Of a DNA stretch of 20,403 nucleotides, positions 8,524 to 16,742 are shown one piece after another. The notes under the pieces were generated by a model that made no database searches, was not told the origin of the DNA, and worked only from the letters and a program-made list of their open reading frames with translations. Source of the stretch: Stramenopiles sp. TOSAG23-3 (taxonomy: Eukaryota; Sar); contig LT642376.1 in NCBI GenBank assembly GCA_900128585.1, positions 1-20,403 of the forward strand, read 5' to 3'. The translations under genes were made by a program, and so were the position numbers. Within the stretch, counting starts at the first letter, position 1. The number at the start of each line of letters is the position of its first letter.

Positions 8524-9847
8524 ATCTCACTTCGTGAAAATCAATGCCTCTTATTTCTTCCCCATAATAATCGCTTACGCAAAGATTTGTTTTCACATTG
8601 ACTAAGTCTTGCGCAAATTTTGCCGAACAACTATTTACCCAGCTTAAGTTCAGCCATATCAACCCATTTAAAGCCAGGATGTGGTCCCTCAGGTCCAGCA
8701 CGTTCTGTTTGCAACCTTCCATGCTGAACCGTTTCAATCTGGTGCAGTTTAAAAGCAGTTCTCCTATGGATATGTTGGTTGCTTTGCTCCAACTAATGTC
8801 CACATCTTTCAGCTCGACGCACACATTTGCCAGCTCCGACAAAGGGCCATCGGTTATCTCGCTACCACGGGCAATGTTAAGGTGTTCCAAACGTGGGCAG
8901 TTGCCCGCCAAAGCAACAACGACCGCGTCGTTCACGTATTCGCAAGCCCGTGCCTTCATTTTCGTCAAGTATGGGGATCGTTCCAGCAACGCCACAAGGG
9001 CCTCCGTCGTTCCCGCGTTCCAACTAATATCTAGCTCTTGGAGGGCGCAAACGCTGACAGTTGTGTAAAACGGCTCAAACTGGGGCAGCGAAAATGCCGT
9101 CTCGCCCATTTTCAAAGACTTGAACTTGTCAAAACGTGGTCGAAGGAGCGTTTGCCAGTCGTGAGACTTGATGGACGAGAGGCTTTTTGCATTCAAGCTG
9201 GTCAGGGACGGGGCAGGCCTGCAGACACTAGAAATTCCAGATCCCCCCTTAATGTTCAACGTTTCTAAATTTGTGCACGTTTCCAACAGCCTGTGAAGCC
9301 CTGTCTCCGTAATCCCATCAACGTACGTTATTTTTAATCCGACCAACTGTGTGCAAGTCGAGGCCAGGGCAACGATCCCTACGTCGCTTAGCGAATCGTT
9401 TCTGGATAAATCCAGGTAGGTCAAGTTTGGGCAAGATTGGCAAATTGCAATCAAATCGGAATCCTGAAAATTAATGCTACAGCCTACATTAATGCTCTTT
9501 AAGGTCAGGCTTTGCCTCAGAATTTCAGGTATTTTTCCGAGCTTCCAGTTTGAAATGTTCAATGATGTAAGCAACGGGCAGAGTTGCAGCACCCGGGAAA
9601 AATCAACGTTCGTGCTCATTGGTACGGACGAGAAGTCCAACGTTCGCACATCACCAGGGCTCAACAAGCTGCACAACACTGCTTCATCCACGGATGTTCT
9701 CTGTACAAAGAATAGTATTTTCTTCCGAATCTCATGAGGAAATGTGGAAATGTATTGAATGTGATGGTCGACCATCCCAGTAACACATAGTGCTGCATAT
9801 TTCTTTGCAGCCAACCACTCAAGAGTATGTACATGTTGGGTCGGCAT
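8522..9847 (-). CDS. F-box/AMN1-like leucine-rich repeat protein
   Basis: The 441-residue protein begins at an ATG. Residues about 30-50 (FPHEIRKKILFFV) resemble the first helix of an F-box-like motif. From about 65 to the end it has repeats of the cysteine-containing LRR subfamily: C-P-x-L-x-x-L-x-[LI]-S with following D-x-x-[LI]-x-x-[LI], for example CPNLTYLDLS and CPRLEHLNIA. Such proteins (FBXL, AMN1) usually recruit substrates to SCF ubiquitin ligases. The F-box is weak, so a pure scaffold or dynein-regulatory LRR role is also possible. About eleven to thirteen repeats are visible, the middle ones (about 220-270) irregular. Neighbours give no functional link. Codon composition looks like the adjacent membrane genes and unlike the next LRR gene, which is visibly more AT-rich. 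Confidence 0.8.
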   Translation of the reverse strand: MPTQHVHTLEWLAAKKYAALCVTGMVDHHIQYISTFPHEIRKKILFFVQRTSVDEAVLCSLLSPGDVRTLDFSSVPMSTNVDFSRVLQLCPLLTSLNISNWKLGKIPEILRQSLTLKSINVGCSINFQDSDLIAICQSCPNLTYLDLSRNDSLSDVGIVALASTCTQLVGLKITYVDGITETGLHRLLETCTNLETLNIKGGSGISSVCRPAPSLTSLNAKSLSSIKSHDWQTLLRPRFDKFKSLKMGETAFSLPQFEPFYTTVSVCALQELDISWNAGTTEALVALLERSPYLTKMKARACEYVNDAVVVALAGNCPRLEHLNIARGSEITDGPLSELANVCVELKDVDISWSKATNISIGELLLNCTRLKRFSMEGCKQNVLDLRDHILALNGLIWLNLSWVNSCSAKFAQDLVNVKTNLCVSDYYGEEIRGIDFHEVR

Positions 9848-10124
9848 GTCCTGTATTATAACGCGCCTGCTAAAGGACAGGAAACAACAAGCAATCGATG
9901 AAAATTTTTGTTTTGATTTCGTTCGTTTACAAAATTGTCTATTTCTTCCGTTTCAAAACTCGTTGTTTCTTGTTTTATGTAGTAAAATTAGAAGACAATA
10001 CATGTAGATATATAATTTGTTTTTTTATATATTAATACTTTTAGTCTCTCTAAAAAACATTTTTACTCTTCTTCTTCTTTATAAGAAGAGAAGAAGAAGA
10101 AGAGAAGAAGGCAAAAAGTGACCC

Positions 10125-10156
<32 letters not shown>

Positions 10157-10248
10157 CGACGACGACGCGACTTACTATTATTATACTTGGTGCAAAAAAA
10201 AATAATAAATCTATGATTTTTAAAAGGAAAATATTTCTAAATATTTTA
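9848..10248. other. AT-rich intergenic region with microsatellites
   Basis: This 401-base spacer lies upstream of the F-box/LRR gene and downstream of the papain-LRR gene. It carries CTT and GAA runs facing each other (10066-10112), ten CCG units at 10125-10154 and three GAC units at 10158-10166. The only open frame, on the minus strand, is a poly-Arg/Ser artefact of the repeats. Confidence 0.65.
10066..10169. repeat. compound microsatellite: CTT/GAA, (CCG)10, (GAC)3
   Basis: A CTT run (10066-10080) followed by GAA runs (10083-10111) can fold into a hairpin. It is followed by ten perfect CCG triplets (10125-10154) and three GAC triplets. This GC-rich triplet block stands out sharply in a spacer otherwise mostly A/T. 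Confidence 0.85.
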
Positions 10249-12498
10249 CTAATGTATTTTTTGTAGTCCCATTGCATATTTTCTATAACTTGTCATATAT
10301 CCATATCTTGGTGGCACTTTTCTTAGTTTTGATTTATCTTTTCCTGCCTTTATCCATTCTTGTTGGAGTGGGTTTCCTTGTTCGAAATTTAATCTTGATT
10401 TCCCGTAGATGAAATTTAAATGAAGCTCCTCCAATGCTTTCATCTTAGGCAACGCGTTGGACAAATGTTGTTGACCTACATCGCCGATTGGATTAGCACA
10501 CAACCAAAGCTCTTTCAATTTTTTCAGTTTAGGCAACGCGTTGGACAAATGCTCTAGACCTGCATCGCCGATTTGATTATAATCCAACCAAAGCTCTGTC
10601 AATGCTTTCATCTTGCTCAACGCGTTGGACAAATGTTCTAGACCTACATCGCCGATTTTATTATGACTCAAATTAAGACATTGTAGCCATGGTAGACTCC
10701 ACGCGGAAAATGCCAACATTGTTAGACCCACATTGCCGATTTGATTCCTACCCAAACAAAGTTTTTTCAACCCCATCACACCATTATTTGAATTGGTTTG
10801 TTTGGGACAACGGCGCGCCACAAAACCACCCCTAACTCCATAGCATAAATACAAGGGTTTGAACAAATGTACAAGACCTGCATCGCCGATTTGATTTCTC
10901 AACAAATGAAGCTCTTCCAAATCTTTCATCTCAGGCAAGGCTTTGGACAAATGTTGTAGACCTGCATCGCCGATTTGATTATTATCTAAATTAAGCCATT
11001 CCAATGCTTTCAAATTAGGCAAGGCTTTGAGCAAATGCTCGAGACTTGCATCGCTGATTTGATTACCTCTCAAATTAAACTCTTTCAATGCTTTCATCTC
11101 CATCAACGCTTTGGACAAATGTTGTAGACCTGCATCGCCAATTTTTTGACCAGGCAAACCAAGCACTTCCAATGCTTTCATCTCCGGCAACGCTTTGGTT
11201 AAATGCTGTAGACCTGCCTCGCCGATTTGAGTACTACTTGAAACTTCAACAATCAACAAATGTTTCAAACCTACGTTGCCGAGTAGATTACTCAAATCAA
11301 GCTCTATCAGTACATCGATTTTAGGCAACGCTTTGAACAAATGCTGTAGACCTGCCTCGACGATTTGATTACACAAATCATCCGCATCCAATACTTTCAT
11401 CTCAGGCAACGCTTTGGTTAAATGCTGTAGACCTGCCTCGCCGATGCCGATATTCCTACTCAAATAAAGATATTTCAGTGCTTTCATCTTGCTCAAAGCG
11501 GGAGCCAAGGCTTTGCAATGTTCGTCAGTTAGTTTGGGCAAGAAACGAACGGGCCAATCCCTCTTGAATTCACTCTCTTGCTTCAATGGTGCTACGTTTT
11601 CTTCGCCAACAATTTCGGTCAGGGCTTCCCAATCGATAGCTTCGTCGTCTTGTGTTGGTTCTTCTACATCGTCTTCTGTGTCGTCTTCTGTGTCTTCGTC
11701 TTCTGTGTCTTCGTCTTCTCCTATTTTTAGTTGGGACATATTGTTGACTGATGATGCTTTTTTCAGGGCTTCTAATTGAAGTTCGAGCTGCTTTATTTTT
11801 TCGTCGTCTTCCTTTTTCTGCTGTGCTTTTGCGTCTTCGATTTCTTTTCTTCTTTTCGCTTCTTCTTCTTTTTGTCTCTGGTCTTTCAGCTCGACCTCTT
11901 TGTAGGCTTTTGTAATAGAAGGAACGATGCATTTTATGTTCTTTCCTCTTTTACATTCAGTAATTTCTGGGTCTACAAAAACAGCATACTTGAAGTTTGT
12001 TTTGTTTATTTCAATAATCGTTTTACTTGCTCCCCAACTATTACAGCCTCTCATAGTTGGTCGTTCGTCGTATGCATGGTCAACTGCAATGGCGTGGCGT
12101 TTGTGGGCGCTTTTACTTGTTGAAATACACGCTATCGTCAATAACACCTGGTCATAGTTTCTAACGTGGTCATAGACTTCGTTTATATATTTTTTTTTCT
12201 TTGAGTGTTTAATTTTCAGTCGATACCGTTTTTGTTTGTCCATGTCCCAAAGCGAAAGATCAGCATAATCACTGTTCCATGCCTTACACATCTTGTAAGA
12301 ACTATATCCTTGATATATGTCTGGATTTTTAGTTTCAATACCTGAAATAATTTTGTCGTATTTAATTGCAACACCATATTTATGCAATATCCCATCGCAT
12401 AAAACTTTTGCAAAGGCGTAGGCTACACACTCACTTGACTTTCCTTGGTTTAGAGGCATGGACATTCCTTCTAGTTCATCCGTTGCATAGCTGGTCAT
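10249..12498 (-). CDS. papain-like cysteine peptidase domain fused to coiled coil and RI-type LRR array
   Basis: The 749-residue protein starts at an ATG. Residues 1-180 read as a papain-fold (C1-like) domain: oxyanion-hole Gln18 and nucleophile-position Cys24 have the Q-x5-C spacing of papain, His135 sits in HAIAV, and Asn153-Ser-Trp-Gly matches the papain NSWG. No signal peptide or propeptide is visible, so it is probably cytosolic. Residues 195-250 are a charged coiled coil (RQKEEEAKRRKE...), and 260-287 an acidic D/E/T repeat. From about 320 to 710 there are 28-residue RI-type LRRs (L-x2-L-x-L-x2-N-x-I-G-D-x-G-L-x-H-L) close to identical at DNA level. One repeat near 10778-10850 carries about 22 extra residues. 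Protease and LRR calls rest on motifs; proteolytic activity and substrate are unknown. The gene is more AT-rich than its neighbours, so transfer or a distinct origin is possible. Confidence 0.85.
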   Translation of the reverse strand: MTSYATDELEGMSMPLNQGKSSECVAYAFAKVLCDGILHKYGVAIKYDKIISGIETKNPDIYQGYSSYKMCKAWNSDYADLSLWDMDKQKRYRLKIKHSKKKKYINEVYDHVRNYDQVLLTIACISTSKSAHKRHAIAVDHAYDERPTMRGCNSWGASKTIIEINKTNFKYAVFVDPEITECKRGKNIKCIVPSITKAYKEVELKDQRQKEEEAKRRKEIEDAKAQQKKEDDEKIKQLELQLEALKKASSVNNMSQLKIGEDEDTEDEDTEDDTEDDVEEPTQDDEAIDWEALTEIVGEENVAPLKQESEFKRDWPVRFLPKLTDEHCKALAPALSKMKALKYLYLSRNIGIGEAGLQHLTKALPEMKVLDADDLCNQIVEAGLQHLFKALPKIDVLIELDLSNLLGNVGLKHLLIVEVSSSTQIGEAGLQHLTKALPEMKALEVLGLPGQKIGDAGLQHLSKALMEMKALKEFNLRGNQISDASLEHLLKALPNLKALEWLNLDNNQIGDAGLQHLSKALPEMKDLEELHLLRNQIGDAGLVHLFKPLYLCYGVRGGFVARRCPKQTNSNNGVMGLKKLCLGRNQIGNVGLTMLAFSAWSLPWLQCLNLSHNKIGDVGLEHLSNALSKMKALTELWLDYNQIGDAGLEHLSNALPKLKKLKELWLCANPIGDVGQQHLSNALPKMKALEELHLNFIYGKSRLNFEQGNPLQQEWIKAGKDKSKLRKVPPRYGYMTSYRKYAMGLQKIH
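10400..11490. repeat. 84-base tandem repeat array encoding LRRs
   Basis: The core GGCAACGCGTTGGACAAATG, or its ACGCTTTGG variant, recurs every 84 bases where I measured it (10448, 10532, 10616), matching one 28-residue LRR. Between the core ending at 10740 and the next ending at 10890 the distance is 150 bases, a 66-base in-frame addition. Similar cores continue to about 11490 with some shortened units. Confidence 0.85.
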
Positions 12499-12977
12499 GT
12501 TTTAAAATCGCCCTTTTTAAAAAGAAACGATTTTTAAATTATGGTGTGAGTTTCGAATAAAATAAAGTTTGGTTTGTGATGTTGATTGGTGCGGATTTGT
12601 TTCACAACTAAGAACGTGTTTTGGTCTTTCTCCATCTTTGCTTTAGTTTTGCGTGGAAAGGTATTTTGTATTTAATCACGTATAAGTTGTTTTATTGGTC
12701 TGATTTTTTCTAATATCTTAGATACAGGTTAGTTGTGATTTAGCCTAAAATCATATCATTACAGGTATATATCATTGTCGTGCTGTATTTAATCACGTAT
12801 TAGTTGTTTTATTGTTGTGATTTTTTCTAATATCTTAGATATAGTAAAATCATATCATTATACAGGTATTAATTTATTATGTATAATATTAAATATTACT
12901 TTCAACATATTAATAAACATTTAACAACACAGACAGAAAGAAAGAAATTATAAGTGTATATTCATACTGAGCAATTT
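12499..12977. other. AT-rich spacer upstream of the papain-LRR gene
   Basis: This 479-base spacer separates the papain-LRR start codon from the 3' end of the PPR-like gene. It contains a long imperfect direct repeat (12667-12768 and 12784-12869) and a minus-strand AATAAA (12873-12878), about 100 bases past the PPR-like gene's stop. No ORF or RNA gene is seen. It probably holds the papain-LRR promoter. Confidence 0.6.
12667..12869. repeat. two-copy direct repeat, 58-base core
   Basis: The 58-base cores at 12667-12724 and 12784-12841 differ at three positions. Each is followed by an AAAATCATATCATTA-type block and ACAGGTAT. The first copy has about 20 extra bases between core and block. The repeat period is 117 bases. 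Confidence 0.85.
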
Positions 12978-14598
12978 TCATGTGGACATATCATCGGCGC
13001 GGGAGAGTACTTTTTCAAGCTTTTGAAACGCCTCCTCGGTTGCGTTTGAATGTGTCAACGCGTTTTTCGGGTCGTCAAAAAAATGGCCATCCCACTCGGT
13101 AGGAGCTGCACTGCCAGTAGCCTCTTCCATCGCCTTCGGCTGCTCCGCGTTTAAATCGATCAAGTAATCCAGATTTCCTATAAATTCCAAAAGGGACGTT
13201 TCTCGGGCACGGTACCCCGCCAATTTCCAGTTGGAGAGCAATGTAGTGCACACGTCGACAATATGGTGCAAAAACGCGACGGGCAGCTCGTCCTTGCTTT
13301 TACTCAACAGAGCGTCTGCAAGCCCTATCTTCCCGATCGTCACGCAGGCCAACATGGTGATTGCTCAGCAGCGCAGCCGCCTTTTCTATCATCCCCCCGC
13401 TCACCAAGGCCTGGTTGAGGCGTTCCCACACCTCCACATCGAACTGGACCGACGCTTGGCACATGCGGTCAAATATCGCCAGGGCTTGGGCCACGTTTTT
13501 CTCTTTGCAGCAGCGAATTATAATGCTCTTGTAGACGCCAGGAAGCTTCAAAATAACCCCGTTCGCGATAAGGCGGTTGAACAGGTTCAGCGCGGCCTCC
13601 AACGACGCTGCACCGTCTTTTGTTTCTATGCAGAGCCTGATTATTTTAGCACTTACCATGTCTATCTGCGACGATGACATCGCGGTCAACAACTTGGGGT
13701 CGCCACCCGCAGAAGTGTTCTTGTTTGCGCTGGCAAAAGACGAGGCGTGTATGTTTTGCAACGATGCCTGGGGCGACGGTTCGGAATGTTCGTTATCGCT
13801 TGGCGGCGCCAAAGCCGTTTGCCCCTCGTCGTCCGTGTCCTCTTCGCTGCTGGACGAGTCCCACGCCGACCGTCGGCCGGAGGGGGAGAACGGCAGAGGG
13901 CCACTTGGGCGCGGGGGGATATGGCTAAGAACGTGCCCATTGCGGTCCTCCCTGAACTGAGACCTTTTTGGGCTGCTGGTTGGGTGGGGGCCGGTCCCTG
14001 ACCGCGTTGGCGAGTTCCCAGTTATCGATATGTCCATCGCCTCGCTCGGGCGTCCTCCCCGGTGGTGCTGCGGTCTACCAACGGTGTTCCTCGGTGGAGG
14101 GCACGCCTTGAACTGGCCGACCGGCAAGCCTCTCCCAGCAGCACGCTTTCGTCGCTCGCCCGTCGAATTCCACGTTTGGTACACGCTCCCGGTCTGTTTC
14201 GTAGCCCGATTCTGGGGGCGTTTTAGGGGGCTTGTTTTAATTTTGCCGCCTTTCATTTTGTTGCCTACAGAGGAGATCCCCTCCCCGCGCCTTGGCGGGC
14301 TCGTCGGCTCGTGCGGACTATCGTTGTTACTTTTTCGAAAAGTAGAGTCATTTTCGGGTAAAAGATCTCCGGGAGAAATATCAAAGTCCATCAGCTCTGA
14401 AATAGAAGGCGTTTTCACCCCATCGATAGAAATTATATTCGCTTTCAACAAGTCCGACAACGACGGCTGTTTTTTCACCACCTTGTTCTTGGGTGGCTCC
14501 TCGAGCCCGCCCTGGAACCAGTCGGACCCTTTGCCCGGCGTGTCCCCCAAAGTTCGCCCACTTGACGGCGTCGGGTTTGCAGGACGGGGATCCTGCAT
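12978..14598 (-). CDS. disordered-N-terminal, PPR-like helical repeat protein with an internal frameshift
   Basis: I chose the ATG at 14598; the open frame extends 17 codons further upstream but only from a TTG. The first 310 residues are low-complexity, Ser/Pro/Arg-rich and probably disordered. About 325-430 has alpha-helical pairs resembling pentatricopeptide repeats (VYKSIIIRCCKEKNVAQALA-IFDRM...). The frame then shifts: the first frame runs into a charged non-repeat tail ending at 13300, while a +1 frame open from 13364 continues the helical sequence (MLACVTIGKIGLADALL...) to a stop at 12978. I read this as one gene with a one-base break near 13350-13364: sequencing error, recent mutation or programmed shift. 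PPR proteins usually bind organellar RNA, but the lack of a clear transit peptide and the long disordered head leave the role open. Confidence 0.6.
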
Positions 14599-15119
14599 TG
14601 ATGAAAACGGGAAATATGTACAAACAGGCCCAGTTTCTAGGATGATCAAAAGGGGTGAAGAAGGCTATATTCCTTTCCCTGCAATTAAAGTTCTATTTTT
14701 CTTCATAATGTAAATATTTATATAATTATAATAATAATAAATCATCCACCACCCACCACACCATCTTCTTCTGTCATCATCATCTTCTTTTTTTTATTTC
14801 TTCTTCTTTCTTCTTCTTCTTCTTCTTCTTCTTCTTTCTTCTTCTTCTCTATATTCTTCTTCTATCTTCTTCTATCTTCTTCTTCGTTCTTCTTAAATTT
14901 CTGTACTAAAACACTACAGGTTACAGTTGTGCTCGTTTTAAATACTGCTGCAGCAGTTGTGCTCATTATTTGAAATGATGCCAATATGATGCCAATATAT
15001 TAATGCCTTCAGAGGAGGTTGTTTGGTCCTCGCCGCCTAGGTTACGGTGGACGTTTATATATATGTAAGGGAGTAGTGCGAGAACGACCATGCTCCTCTT
15101 CTGGGAAATACCGAAATAA
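14599..15119. other. intergenic region with long TTC microsatellite and short repeats
   Basis: This 521-base spacer lies upstream of the PPR-like gene. TTC/CTT repeats fill about 14762-14894. Further on are a direct repeat CAGTTGTGCTC (14924-14934 and 14954-14964), a 12-base palindrome CTGCTGCAGCAG (14945-14956), and a tandem 11-mer GATGCCAATAT (14977-14987, 14988-14998). The last bases, 15090-15119, may belong to the decayed RNR fragment that follows. No other coding sequence is seen. Confidence 0.6.
14762..14894. repeat. TTC/CTT microsatellite tract
   Basis: About 130 bases of nearly pure pyrimidine on the plus strand, GAA on the sense strand of the leftward PPR-like gene, 160-300 bases upstream of its ATG. 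Confidence 0.85.
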
Positions 15120-15365
15120 ATATTGGCGCAATTCTACAAAAAGGCAGAGGGAAGCTTCTGGACCGCCGAAGAAATTGACATGAACGACGACGCCGCCGAT
15201 TGGGACTCACTGAAACCCAGCGAGCAAGACTTCATCTTGAAGATCCTGGCCGAAGTACAGCTACCAGAGGCGAGGTGCTTCTACTCATTCCAAGCAGCCA
15301 TTGAAAACATCCACAGTGAGGTCTACTCGCTTATGATCACAAAATTCGCGGGCAAAACACTATAA
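15120..15365 (+). pseudogene. ribonucleotide reductase small subunit (R2) fragment
   Basis: R2 supplies the di-iron/tyrosyl radical for dNTP synthesis. This fragment carries [15 protein letters not shown] and [20 protein letters not shown], hallmark R2 segments holding the family's first Asp ligand (in EEID) and the Glu-x-x-His pair (ENIH). It cannot work: no in-frame ATG precedes the first motif (a TAA lies at 15117-15119), about 19 residues normally found between the FILKILA and EVQ segments are missing, homology stops just after YSLMI, and the rest of the roughly 330-residue protein is absent. Weakly R2-like codons may continue upstream to an ATG at 15090. It ends about 36 bases from the 3' end of the convergent MORN gene. 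Fragment identity is fairly sure; its origin (duplication, retro-insertion or foreign DNA) is not. Confidence 0.8.
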
Positions 15366-15401
15366 TACTATAATATCGAAATTATAAATCGGAACTACGA
15401 A

Positions 15402-16742
15402 CTATGGACTGGCCAGTACACTCTCAATCTTTGGTTTGAGCTTATCCATCAATGCAAAGACGGAATGGCCGGTGCCTTGGGTTTTCTCATCGGTCGGGAC
15501 GCAGTCCAACTGTTTGTCTACGATTAGCCAGGGTTCCATGAGAGAGTAGGGTCGGCCGTTTGTTTCGGCTGGGGTGTCCTCCACAACGGCAATCTCGGCG
15601 TCCCGTTCGTACCGCAATTGCCGTGGGGTCACGTTTGGAAGGTAGTACTTGACTGTTTTTGACTTGAACTTGGGCCGGTTGTACAGCGGGTCTGTAGTTT
15701 TCCCATCCGCTGCATCACTAGAGACGCAACCAATGGTTTCGGACGATGGTTTAATGAGGCGGTAGCTCAATGGTGGCAAAGTGCTCTCGCTGTCCGGGAG
15801 CAGTTGAGGGTCGGCGTTGCACTGAAATTCTTGCCTCGTCAAGTCGACCCACCGCTCGGCAGTTGGCTCGTCGTGGTCAAACTTGACAAGGTGCTTGTGC
15901 TTTGGTCGGTATTCATCATACCTCCAGATGGTCCCCCAGTACCACTCCGTGCTCCCGTTGTAATTCGTGTGCAGGAGACGAATGCGGACCCCCTCCTGCT
16001 TCAGATCATCGTACCAGGCGACTCGCCGGTCGTTGAAGTAAATGCAAGCCTTGCCATTTCGTTCGCCTGCCCGTTGATACACGCCGTACCCATGTTTTCG
16101 GTTGTTCTTGAACTCCCCCTCGTACGTGCTCCCCGCTTCACTGCCGTTGTACCAGAAAAATCTCCCTCTTCCGTGCATTTTCCCCATGCGCCACCCCCCA
16201 TCGTACTGTACAATATCGTTCGGGAGAAACCATTTCCCTTGGCCGTGGGGCGTTCGGTGCCGGTTCGTCCAGGCAGCTTTCCGCTTCGCCCACGTCGGCT
16301 CTTCGGCATACGAGCCTACGTACTTTGCACCGCTATCGTACCAACGTGTCCGTCTCTCCCTCTCCGCTTTCTCCGCGTCTTGCCGTTCCTGCTCTAATTT
16401 CCACACCCGCCGTTGCTCCTCCAACCGCTTCGCTTTCTCCGCCTTCTTCGCTTCTTCCTCCCTTTTCTTTTGGTACTCTATAAAGGCTTTCGCGGCAAGC
16501 TGTTTTTCTTCTCGAGCGATCATTTTCTTCTGGTACACTTCTCCCCGTTCGAGCCATTTCTCGTGCCTCTTCTTTCTCTCTATTTCATCCTGCTTTTCCT
16601 GCTCTTTCCGGGCAATGTCTCGCTTGGCGTCTTCTTCTTTCTTCATCTTCTCACGCAGTTCCTGTTCAATCTCGAAAACGCGATTGCGCTCCTTTTTTGC
16701 ACTCTCTCTTGCCACCCGCATCAGCTCTTTCCGCGTAGCCAT
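15402..16742 (-). CDS. coiled coil-MORN repeat protein with a Tudor/SH3-like barrel
   Basis: I start at the ATG at 16742 (context GTACCATGG); the longer frame begins only from TTG. In the 446-residue product, 1-135 is a long basic/acidic coiled coil (Lys, Glu, Arg rich). About 166-236 holds MORN repeats, clearest in YDGGWRMGKMHGRGRFFW (180-197) and YEGEFKNNRKHGYG (207-220). About 250-305 (GVRIRLLH...WYWGTIWRYDE...KHLVKFDHDEP...WVDL) reads like a Tudor/Agenet-type barrel. The C-terminal 140 residues are low-similarity. MORN proteins often link membranes to cytoskeleton or flagellar structures; here that is only inference. It is convergent with the RNR fragment. Confidence 0.8.
   Translation of the reverse strand: MATRKELMRVARESAKKERNRVFEIEQELREKMKKEEDAKRDIARKEQEKQDEIERKKRHEKWLERGEVYQKKMIAREEKQLAAKAFIEYQKKREEEAKKAEKAKRLEEQRRVWKLEQERQDAEKAERERRTRWYDSGAKYVGSYAEEPTWAKRKAAWTNRHRTPHGQGKWFLPNDIVQYDGGWRMGKMHGRGRFFWYNGSEAGSTYEGEFKNNRKHGYGVYQRAGERNGKACIYFNDRRVAWYDDLKQEGVRIRLLHTNYNGSTEWYWGTIWRYDEYRPKHKHLVKFDHDEPTAERWVDLTRQEFQCNADPQLLPDSESTLPPLSYRLIKPSSETIGCVSSDAADGKTTDPLYNRPKFKSKTVKYYLPNVTPRQLRYERDAEIAVVEDTPAETNGRPYSLMEPWLIVDKQLDCVPTDEKTQGTGHSVFALMDKLKPKIESVLASP

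Noticed and set aside
10050-10277. 75-codon minus-strand ORF with an Arg run
   Set aside because: Produced by the CCG and GAA microsatellites.
10778-10850. Extra segment of the LRR array as an intron
   Set aside because: On the coding strand no AG acceptor lies at a position giving a 66-base GT-AG intron.
14030-14713. 227-codon plus-strand ORF opposite the PPR-like gene
   Set aside because: Antisense to a GC-rich coding region that contains few stops; no recognisable domain.
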